This document shows positions 61,001-64,000 of a DNA stretch of 64,000 bases, in pieces. The notes beneath the pieces are model-generated. The model had not been told where the DNA came from and ran no database searches. It saw nothing but the letters and a program-made list of their open reading frames with translations. How positions within the stretch are numbered: the first letter of the stretch is position 1; each line of letters starts with the position of its first letter. Location: NCBI GenBank assembly GCA_911728455.2, contig OU452234.1, forward strand, positions 5,966,549 through 6,030,548. The letters run 5' to 3'. Position numbers and translations under genes: made by a program. This stretch comes from Marthasterias glacialis (Eukaryota > Echinodermata > Asteroidea > Forcipulatida > Asteriidae).

Positions 61001-63585
61001 CGATCCTAGCTTCAGACCTTTGTGTCAGTAATTACTCTCATCCCTGGCAGTTCTAAGCAAAACTGCTTTAAAAAAGCACCGATTAAATCATAATGGCAAA
61101 AGAAATGAGTAATGACATTCAACTCAATCAGGAATGCGCCTAGCATAAGGCACAGCAGACTCACTGTGTCAGATGATTGTCCGTGTAGGGCCACGTCAGA
61201 TTTCCCCGTCTTAGATGAGAGTTGATTTGCCATATCTTGGTGCTGATCCCAAAGCTCACTGCATCTTGTCTTAGAAATCTCAAGTTGCTCCTCCAGAGAA
61301 TTGACCTACAACAAAAAAATCAAAGATTAGCAGGTTGGCTACAGTGGTGTCTTACCCTGCCTTTCACCTTGGTGGACCCTGGTTTGAATCCCACCTTGAA
61401 AGAGAGCCTTGTATCCAATTGGGTTTTCCCTGCTGAGGGTTTGCCACATCTAAAACTGTGTGTTTCTTCATTGTCTTCTCTACACAGTGTCTTCAGACCT
61501 CGTAAGGGTCACAGTGCTAGTCGCTTTTGTCCCATTTGTAACTTGGCCTTTGACCTCACTGCATATAGTACACAGAAATGCTATATATTTCCATGTGGCA
61601 CATTACTAATAATATATACCACTCACTTTTGTCATTAGATTGGTGGAACACTCATCATGTGTCATCCTTTATTTTGCCACGTATTTACAACCCCGACTTT
61701 GGACAGTTGTATATGGATAATTATAGGACGTTGAACATAAATTTTTGATGCTTAATTAGCAACGTCATTCCTAAACTAACAGTTCCCACTTATTGTCAAA
61801 ACAAGGCAAGGTCGTTTCACGGCGGAGAAGGGTGGTGTCTACATGGAGTTGTCTACATTGTTTAGGGTCTTAAAGAATTTTTAGAGAGTGGGGTGGACGA
61901 AGAACCATGTCTATTTTGTGTTTGTTGTGGAAAAAATACAAAATAATAAGGATCTTCAAGCGAGTTATATCAAACAAATATTGAGTGCATTTCGTTCATG
62001 TGTTCTGACACGATATAATCACTAGGTGAAATCTGGCTTTTCCATTTCACTCAGCTTCAACCCATGAAACGAAACAGTGCAGATTTCCCCTCGTGATTCA
62101 GCAATAGTGCACTCACATGCATCCAGTATTTGTATAATGTTCTCTAACCTTCTTCTGGTAATCTTTGACATCTTGATGATCTTTAAGAGCATTCTGAAGC
62201 TGTTCGGCGAGGCTTTTGATGCGTCCTTCCAGCTCAGTGTGAAAATGATTAGATTTCTCATTCTCTAAGTTACATTCTGATATCTTGAAAAAAAAAAATA
62301 AATTTGGCAATCATATAAGTCAATTTTAGGGTGAACAAAGAAAAAATTACTGGAGTTGGATTTGAACCTGCGACCCCCAGCTTAATGTACCGTTGCTCTA
62401 CCAACTGAGCTATCCAGCCCTAAGTTGGAGGTCTCCCTATTTAGTCAATATCTTTGTTTGGGTGCAAGTTAGTTTTCCTTGTGGTCTATTGCTTAACATT
62501 TGAAATTAAAAAGTGGCATCCCCTTAAGGTGATTCCTTTAGGTGTTCCTTCCGCTTCCCAGGTTATATCTATAGAATGGTTGTATCGTTAACTTGGGTGT
62601 GATCCATTGTCATCTGGCTGGTACCCTGAACAAAGATATTTATTAAATAGGGAGACCGTCAACATTAAGGCTGGATAGCTCAGTTGGTAGAGCGTTGGTA
62701 CGTTAAGCCAGATGTTGAAGGTACAAATTCCGCTCCAGTAAATTTTTCTTTGTTCACCCCAAAATTGATTTAAATTTTGCCCAGTCAGTTTCCCTTGTTG
62801 TCTATCGCTCAATGTTTGCAGTCATATAAGATTACAGCTTTTAAAAGCCACCATCTCAAGAAAAGGAATCATTTGATTTTTTTTTTTTTTGGTGAACAAA
62901 GAAAAATTGACTTTTTCATAAGAAAAATTGTTTCGAGCACACTCAACGCTCACACTCCCCAGGGAGGGTCACGGCCGAGCGGTCTAGTGCACCGCATTTA
63001 AGTTCTGTTGTTCACAGAGCATGGGCTCTATAGTCACGATGCTTGTGTCCTTTCGCAAGATACTTTACCACAATTGCTTTGTCCTTTGGATGTGACCACA
63101 CCAGGATAGGTAGTGCACCTGAAAGAACCCAGAACACTTATCGTGGAAGAGTATGGGGTTTACCTCGGCGTTTCTGGTTCACTGGCACTCTTGTCTAAAG
63201 GTTTATTCAGACTTTAGCATCACAGTGATTAAGTTAGCTTTACAGAGGCATCCTTGGTTTCATTACCAGAAATTAATAACGATTCATAATAATGATCAAG
63301 TCTGTTCAAAAACTAAGATGGCATTTGCTCACTGCTAAGGATTGCTCTCATATCATACCTTCGTAGTCAGTGCCTTGATGAGTTCCCCTTGTTTCAATCC
63401 TTTTTCCCTCTCCATCTCCTCAGCATCTTTCCTCTTTCGACATTCCTCCTCCATGTCCCACAGTGACTCCATCTTATCCTCACAGCGTTGTCTTGACAGC
63501 TCCAACTCACGGCGAAGCTGGGATGTCACACTCTGCCAGCGGGCTGCCTGAAGGTCCTGCCTGTGTAGTTTGCTCTTCAGTTTAT
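39760..63585 (-). CDS. Long coiled-coil protein, spliced, 5' end beyond the window
   Basis: Eighteen minus-strand exons with GT-AG introns join in phase to 974 codons and a TGA at 39760. Exons by position: 63359-63585, 62149-62283, 61165-61305, 60462-60632, 59173-59316, 58442-58582, 57115-57265, 54381-54642, 53870-54125, 53398-53601, 52256-52435, 45726-45820, 44740-44814, 43905-44057, 42515-42616, 41418-41523, 40431-40570, 39760-40003. The sequence is almost wholly heptad coiled coil rich in Glu, Lys, Gln and Leu, with a break near residues 155-180 (Ser/Asp-rich) and a Ser-rich non-coiled tail of about 80 residues. No motor, kinase, membrane or signal segment is visible. Such proteins usually act as structural parts of centrosome, cilium or cytoskeleton, but I cannot name the family; a weak resemblance of residues 848-893 to the C-terminus of CCDC158 is not enough to assign it. 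Confidence 0.9.
40431..40570 (-). CDS. Coiled-coil gene exon (residues 848-893)
   Basis: Acceptor GTTCCACAG, donor AGACACAG|GTGAGTT. Reads LQELEGKISRLEGLRSVDK and on to LQKLLMKQRST; leaves phase 2, matching the last exon. Confidence 0.88.
41418..41523 (-). CDS. Coiled-coil gene exon (residues 813-847)
   Basis: Acceptor TTACTGACAG, donor CTATAAAG|GTAAGTT. Reads IELQHIKAELTREIFSKIE and a polar Thr/Asp/Lys segment. Confidence 0.87.
42515..42616 (-). CDS. Coiled-coil gene exon (residues 779-811)
   Basis: Acceptor TCATCTTAG, donor CACAAA|GTTAGC. Reads HEHQEAEMQKLRKMKK and on; the donor is fixed by the phase needed by the next exon. Confidence 0.85.
42885..43040 (-). mobile_element. tRNA-headed SINE in inverse orientation, copy 1
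   Basis: On the minus strand it carries CTTGGTAGTCTAGTTGGTAG, a B box around GGAGTTTGAATTCC, the CCTGTGAATTTTTTCACAGG stem and the TTAACACACATCAGTG end. It is the same family as 10984-11510. Confidence 0.68.
43130..43310 (-). mobile_element. tRNA-headed SINE in inverse orientation, copy 2
   Basis: A second copy 240 bp away, with the same head, stem and end (CACTGATGTGTGTTAAGCAC on the plus strand). As at 11 kb, the family occurs as a tandem pair. Confidence 0.68.
43905..44057 (-). CDS. Coiled-coil gene exon (residues 728-777)
   Basis: Acceptor CCACTCCCAG, donor AATAAAAG|GTACTC. Reads EALSRKRSDYSQALFALHK and on; contains ELEGQLDIEKNVQEELNK, strong heptads. Confidence 0.88.
44253..44345. repeat. 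Short inverted repeat element
   Basis: GTTAAAACTACGACTTCCGA and GGTGATCCCC are mirrored by GGGGATCACCGAGGGAGATG and TAGTTTTAAC. Confidence 0.7.
44740..44814 (-). CDS. Coiled-coil gene exon (residues 703-726)
   Basis: Acceptor ATTTTGCAG, donor TTATTGAA|GTAAGAG. Reads DSQEEELKHVCKENQKMAAE and LNLL. Confidence 0.85.
45020..45122. repeat. Short inverted repeat element
   Basis: TCTGCTTACTGCAGAATTCT with GCGCTTA is mirrored by TAAGCGCAGAATTCCACGGC and AAGCAGA. Confidence 0.65.
45726..45820 (-). CDS. Coiled-coil gene exon (residues 671-701)
   Basis: Acceptor TATCTTTTAG, donor CAAACATG|GTGAGTT. Reads LALQSAIHKHELRYSKLM and on. The intron upstream of it, 6.4 kb, holds both LINEs. Confidence 0.87.
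45909..46139. mobile_element. MITE with AAGGGCCGTACCACATGGGA end
   Basis: The left end with ACAATCTACAGGCAAC is mirrored on the right by GTTGCCTAGGTACAGATTGC, CCTGTGTGACCAGCCCTT. Related fragments with CAACTTAGAGGCAACC lie around 34600-34770 and could be a second, decayed copy. Confidence 0.62.
46180..46310. repeat. Dispersed repeat, copy 1
   Basis: CAATTTCACAAAGCACC through AAGATGAGTTGTCAGT, GTGATTTGTATTG and GCTAAGCAATTAAGATTGAT; a second copy is at 60000-60125. Confidence 0.65.
46485..49837 (+). mobile_element. RTE-type LINE, apparently full length
   Basis: A 5' leader of about 250 bp with a hairpin (GTAGTTGTTTTACAACAACT) precedes one long frame, and the stop is followed directly by a short ATGATGATGAATGATGG tail. 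A single endonuclease-reverse transcriptase frame without a separate ORF1, plus a short tandem repeat tail instead of poly-A, is typical of the RTE clade. The left edge is approximate. No target duplication could be identified. Confidence 0.75.
46737..49820 (+). CDS. Endonuclease-reverse transcriptase of an RTE-type LINE
   Basis: 1027 residues with no stop. Residues 80-330 form an apurinic-type endonuclease: YNTRTL, GLAETRREG, YAPTSDH, MGDFNAKVG, NQIDYIL and the SNHRM catalytic histidine. A basic linker (about 380-490, many Lys/Arg) follows. The reverse transcriptase (about 540-830) has KNYRPISLLS, GFRKGFSTTDH, the first aspartate in FIDYEKAFDSVEH, RGVRQGDPISPK and the catalytic FADD in LRFADDVAL, then KYLGQTV. 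The C-terminus has the KWRWAGHTARRED motif and Arg-rich end usual in this group. All key residues are present, so the copy may be young or able to move. Confidence 0.9.
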   Translation: MASTLLTTHPASASAYGKNPSWKNMDDKKTKGCRAHGRNGHHEHGKVYSQDLEVKLQDEVLKSKPLGSSRTEESTRAGHSKLYICTYNTRTLRTEEALQHLMEELEDFKWSIIGLAETRREGECLEQIHGGAWLFNRGKTEKSKEARGIGFLIHPSIKDCVSQIKSYSDRVISLQIQLSGKEDLCIIKVYAPTSDHTDDEVEQFYEDIIKATDEHKSKYTIIMGDFNAKVGEAKPGEETIMGTHGFGKRNTRGETLAAFAAQHGLVITNTCFKKHKNRYWTWVSPNGVVKNQIDYILSSQREIVENCEVISRVDIASNHRMIRATLKINRKLARLKFINNKKKQKVNIIKLQGQREEFQIRLQNRFEGLEVKELDLETRRNKITTTIIDEAVNIASPTKTCKQKTSEDKEIEAIDKRRKELRQIPDKKTLQKIEYAETVKTSRKKRRQRNRRRKEKQIKRILEKGRGPKESIKRNNTNTRKDQMRKEDGDLTVDRGEVLEVCSDFYRELYSLQSERVTTEDVSSDTQKLPQVTRDEVEHALKSMKRNKTPGVDEITSDILREGGDEVMSHLTILYNQIFMEQRIPRQWKEAKVILLHKKGDKADIKNYRPISLLSHLYKILTKIIQNRIRTVLDEHQPREQAGFRKGFSTTDHLYVLNQLIEKANEYQLDLCVGFIDYEKAFDSVEHKYLFQALRKTDISEGYVKLLEEIYTGATAKIHIDKDISQEININRGVRQGDPISPKIFTAVLEEVFKNTSLDEKGYNIDGEMLTDLRFADDVALVTSSVNDLEVQINEVNSKSKDIGLKMHKGKTKYMTNFNTDDTIMVEDQQISRVTKYKYLGQTVKMQDNTQDEVSTRIKSGWSSFGRYRGILCDKNIPMALRRKVYDQCVLPTITYRAETWTTTKLIEHKLRTAQRAMERQMLHISIRDRIKCTEIRKKTGVRDIIRTIKQAKWRWAGHTARREDNRWTTRLMDWQPRTGKRKRGRQRRRWRDDIKEYAGTTWTRTARKRNEWHFHEGYILHWMTTA
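49838..51789 (+). pseudogene. 5'-truncated, decayed CR1-type LINE
   Basis: It begins in the linker before the reverse transcriptase (NDLIKQAKCAYYQSI) and covers the whole reverse transcriptase: NNYRPVSNLPF, LLDLSAAFDTVDN, GLPQGSVVGPILF, KYADDIQ. Frameshifts near 50105 and 50990, a stop at 51293 and another near 51575 break the protein. The C-terminal RLWNKLP-type segment is readable near 51590. The 3' end is an ATT microsatellite (51769-51788) after GCGCTCTATAAGAACTCAAT, typical for CR1/L2. Confidence 0.85.
51790..52200. other. Unassigned intron sequence
   Basis: No exon or clear terminal repeat between the CR1 tail and the next exon. Confidence 0.35.
52256..52435 (-). CDS. Coiled-coil gene exon (residues 611-670)
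   Basis: Acceptor TTTTCTCCGAG, donor AGCTACAG|GTGATGT. 60 codons in phase 0, reading NDYHAQLTKLTSKMATSASA and on to VELTGEVQKLQ. Confidence 0.87.
52508..52659. mobile_element. MITE with TGGCAGCAGA arms, copy 2
   Basis: Outer ends CAATGGGAGAATTTTGAGGA and the mirrored TTTGGGACACTGGG-type right end, inner arms GGCAGCAGATTTACCAGGTA / TACCTGGTGAGTCTGCTGCC. The family also occurs at 39416-39556. Confidence 0.78.
53119..53256. mobile_element. Palindromic element with GAATTGGTGGCC / GGCCGCCAATTC-type arms
   Basis: CAGTCTGTATCCGAATTGGT and GGCCGCGGCTACAACTATG face CATAGCCATAGCCGCCAATT and CAGACACGGCC. Confidence 0.65.
53398..53601 (-). CDS. Coiled-coil gene exon (residues 543-610)
   Basis: Acceptor TTTGACGCAG, donor AATGACA|GTGAGTT. 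68 codons, ASKNLTNLQQQLKSAQECK and on, including KQQLEEEKKM at the end. Confidence 0.9.
53870..54125 (-). CDS. Coiled-coil gene exon (residues 458-542)
   Basis: Acceptor TTTGTGGCAG, donor TTACAGAG|GTTAGAA. Long unbroken heptads: CEELESQVSKLQSDLSES, QKQQLEDELETLQDSL, then a basic RKKMRRQK patch that could bind acidic partners. Confidence 0.92.
54381..54642 (-). CDS. Coiled-coil gene exon (residues 371-456)
   Basis: Acceptor ACCTCAAACAG, donor GCCAAGAG|GTGAAAA. The longest exon: LARVTAELKQATEDLHALQ, LDLERRLDVVTIERREL and SDRVKDLEARQLG. Confidence 0.92.
54950..55105 (-). mobile_element. SINE fragment with GTGTCTTGCTTAAGGACACA block
   Basis: AAGTGTCTTGCTTAAGGACA, then GGGATTCGAACCCACATCC, a reversed B box, on the plus strand. 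Same family as 58845-59100 and, in the other orientation, 62966-63145. Confidence 0.65.
55329..56060 (+). mobile_element. Solo LTR
   Basis: 732 bp from TGTGACGAGTGCGATGCG to CCAAGGGTCACA, so it starts TG and ends CA with short inverted ends TGTGAC/GTCACA. CTGG lies on both sides (55325-55328, 56061-56064) as a 4-bp target duplication. A 57-bp segment (TTCTGGGTTGAAGACCCTCA to CTTCACCCAGCAG) occurs twice, at 55447 and 55938. No retroelement protein frames lie nearby. It sits in an intron of the coiled-coil gene. The short derivative is at 9268-9502. Confidence 0.8.
56304..56955. mobile_element. MITE with CTAGTGAGGTTTGCGGAGAC ends, interrupted
   Basis: The left arm (56304-56365) includes ATGTACATGAAAACTCTCTC and returns inverted at 56552-56603, continuing after the nested element as CCTCACTAG at 56947-56955. 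It encodes nothing. Confidence 0.75.
56604..56944. mobile_element. Nested hAT-like MITE with CAGGGTTCTCCCCA ends
   Basis: 341 bp with perfect 13-bp ends CAGGGTTCTCCCC / GGGGAGAACCCTG. AACCTC flanks both sides and belongs to the right arm of the host MITE. CGTATCGGGCCGATACGC-type palindromic motifs repeat three times near 56631-56685, followed by an A run. Confidence 0.78.
57115..57265 (-). CDS. Coiled-coil gene exon (residues 320-369)
   Basis: Acceptor TTGGTCAACAG, donor GTAGAGAAG|GTTAGAG. Reads TKCSKVEEEKSRLNRQVM, a Gln-rich stretch and QLTEELNKCRE. Confidence 0.9.
57838..58019. repeat. Inverted repeat element
   Basis: GTGAGTACTACCTGTGGAGG with TAGGAAATCGGC is mirrored by GCCAATTTCCTACCTCCCAG and GTAGTACTTA. 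Confidence 0.68.
58199..58430 (-). pseudogene. Two tandem partial copies of the neighbouring coiled-coil exon
   Basis: The 116-bp unit covering the 3' part of the exon 58442-58582 and the start of its intron occurs twice more, at 58199-58314 and 58315-58430. Minus-strand reading keeps LVAATTALEYERQASDMV in the first, but the last codon before the donor is TAG instead of CAG in both, and the second also has a TAG for GAG earlier. Neither has its own acceptor or 5' half. Confidence 0.82.
58442..58582 (-). CDS. Coiled-coil gene exon (residues 273-319)
   Basis: Acceptor TTCCTTATCAG, donor ATGGTTCAG|GTAGGTC. 47 codons in phase 0: LLHVTEVRGRLTSDLTQTK and on to YERQARDMVQ. Confidence 0.9.
58845..59105 (-). 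mobile_element. SINE, longer copy with GTGTCTTGCTCAAGGACACA block
   Basis: Contains the CTCGCAGGTACCCATACTCC and AAAGTGTCTTGCTCAAGGAC blocks and GGATTCGAACCCACACTCC. It abuts the next exon closely (the exon starts at 59173). Confidence 0.65.
59173..59316 (-). CDS. Coiled-coil gene exon (residues 225-272)
   Basis: Acceptor GATTGCCAG, donor GAATCG|GTGAGATC. Reads MTCMNEQSELSKERESCQAA and on to QKMTES. The frame stays open past the donor into the intron, but only this donor gives the phase needed by the next exon. Confidence 0.87.
59891..59990. mobile_element. MITE half-copy of the TGGCAGCAGA family
   Basis: CACCAGGTGGCAGCAGACAT and ACCAGGTGAATAA are kept; the right arm is missing. Confidence 0.5.
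60000..60125. repeat. Dispersed repeat, copy 2
   Basis: CCATTTCACAAAGTACTTAA, AGATGAGTTGTCAGTACTGC, AGCAATTAAGATTGAT; pairs with 46180-46310. Such gain-loss of a TTCACAAAG start suggests another MITE family. Confidence 0.6.
60462..60632 (-). CDS. Coiled-coil gene exon (residues 168-224)
   Basis: Acceptor TTATTTTCAG, donor GGTATAGAG|GTATGCT. Begins with a non-coiled SSCSDTLNIGDLDSLFSS, then coiled coil NLVQDLETERRKAHQL. The break could be a hinge. Confidence 0.9.
61165..61305 (-). CDS. Coiled-coil gene exon (residues 121-167)
   Basis: Acceptor TTTGTTGTAG, donor TCTGACACA|GTGAGTC. Reads VNSLEEQLEISKTRCSELWD and ends in the polar SGSD-type break KSDVALHGQSSDT. Confidence 0.9.
62149..62283 (-). 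CDS. Coiled-coil gene exon (residues 76-120)
   Basis: Acceptor TTTTTTCAAG, donor AGAAGAAG|GTTAGAG. Reads ISECNLENEKSNHFHTELEG and AEQLQNALKDHQDVKDYQKK. Confidence 0.9.
62326..62470 (-). mobile_element. tRNA-headed SINE, type B, minus copy
   Basis: On the minus strand it carries GGCTGGATAGCTCAGTTGGT (A box), GGTTCAAATCC (B box) and the tail TTTTTCTTTGTTCACCC. The head resembles a Lys/Thr-type tRNA, but the anticodon arm does not fold properly. Confidence 0.72.
62640..62772 (+). mobile_element. tRNA-headed SINE, type B, plus copy
   Basis: GGCTGGATAGCTCAGTTGGT at 62672, a degenerate B box (GGTACAAATTCC) and AAATTTTTCTTTGTTCACCC. It faces the copy at 62326-62470, so the two can pair into a long hairpin; the shared AATAGGGAGACC block lies upstream of both heads. 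Confidence 0.72.
62966..63150 (+). mobile_element. SINE with Leu/Ser-like tRNA head
   Basis: GGGTCACGGCCGAGCGGTCT A-box region followed by a body with CTTGTGTCCTTTCGCAAGAT, TTTACCACAATTGCTTTGTC. It is the plus-orientation counterpart of 54950-55105 and 58845-59105. The B box is weak. Confidence 0.6.
63359..63585 (-). CDS. Coiled-coil gene, first exon in the window (residues 1-75 of the visible part)
   Basis: Acceptor TTTCCAACAG|ATAAACTG and donor ACTACGAAG|GTATGAT. It enters in phase 1 (two bases finish a codon), so a further exon must lie upstream. Reads KLKSKLHRQDLQAARWQSVT and on to LKQGELIKALTTK. Confidence 0.9.
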
Positions 63586-64000
63586 CTGTTGGAAAAAAAG
63601 GAAACATCGGCTTTAGCAAAAGTGTAATTTTTGTATTCCTACATCTGGATGTCAAAACGCTTATCATGTAGTTTACCAGCGGCAAGCTCACCAAAATTAG
63701 TGGTCATATAAATGTTGAAAAGCATTGTACAAACCTCATGTTTGTTTTTCTCCCATCCAAATCAGTGTTACCAAACCGAGGCTGGAAGGGCACAATAGCC
63801 TGGTGCCTTTTTGGTGTAATAAGATGGGTATTTACTAATTCTTGTTGAAAGATAAGGAACCTACCAAATGGTCTGTAAAGGTTTCATTGTACTTCACAAC
63901 AGCATTATTGCCTGTACCTGATCTCAATTTCATATGGATGCTTAATTCTTTTTTGTATAATCATCAGGTCTTACTCCCATACATTGTTAACACTGTTAAT
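63586..64000. other. Intron of the coiled-coil gene to the window edge
   Basis: No further exon was found; the next upstream exon lies outside. Confidence 0.5.

Noticed and set aside
61222..61638. 138-codon plus-strand frame
   Set aside because: It lies opposite a well-supported minus-strand exon and repeat sequence and shows no domain.
62672..62745. Possible tRNA gene near 62.7 kb
   Set aside because: Degenerate B box and anticodon arm, a shared tail with other copies, so a SINE head.

Overview
The window is eukaryotic: exons with clean GT-AG introns, no operons, and a dense load of transposon relics. It most likely comes from an echinoderm, possibly a sea star or sea urchin. Three things point there. 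One element has inverted ends built of short tandem repeats, like the TU elements of sea urchins. A 398-bp element with CTTAAAGGCA / TGCCTTTAAG ends matches a family I remember as very common in echinoderms. tRNA-headed SINEs and CR1 and RTE LINEs complete the picture. No species is claimed.

The one gene that can be read with confidence lies on the minus strand between 63585 and 39760. It has eighteen exons that join without a phase error into 974 codons plus stop, giving the C-terminal part of a long coiled-coil protein whose 5' exons lie beyond the right edge. Its introns hold an intact RTE-type LINE (about 46485-49837), a decayed CR1 LINE directly behind it (49838-51789), a solo LTR with target duplication (55329-56060), a MITE carrying a second MITE (56304-56955), several SINEs and many short inverted-repeat elements. 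The exon ending at 58442 has been partly copied twice in tandem, and both copies end in a stop.

Region by region: 1-640 is a possible promoter and first exon. 633-3650 is nested transposons, including the TU-like element at 795-2588. 4000-15700 is repeats, with two diverged copies of a roughly 2-kb repeat, one solo-LTR derivative, a pair of SINEs and one short exon-like stretch resembling a spectrin repeat (7755-7848). 16000-21000 holds four related exon-like blocks between 650-bp elements bounded by TTAA. 21080-28280 is dominated by three related minisatellite fields, with repeated exon-like peptides and an inverted duplication (25140-25640 against 28700-29125) around the third. 30500-36900 looks like a second minus-strand gene: a first exon near 36.8 kb, a second at 34.9 kb and three related exon-like copies at 33.8, 32.7 and 31.5 kb. 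I could not assemble its 3' half in one frame.

No prokaryotic system, CRISPR array or gene cluster is present. What is unusual is the layering: elements with readable empty-site logic, minisatellites that interrupt a duplicated exon family, and tandem exon copies caught in decay.
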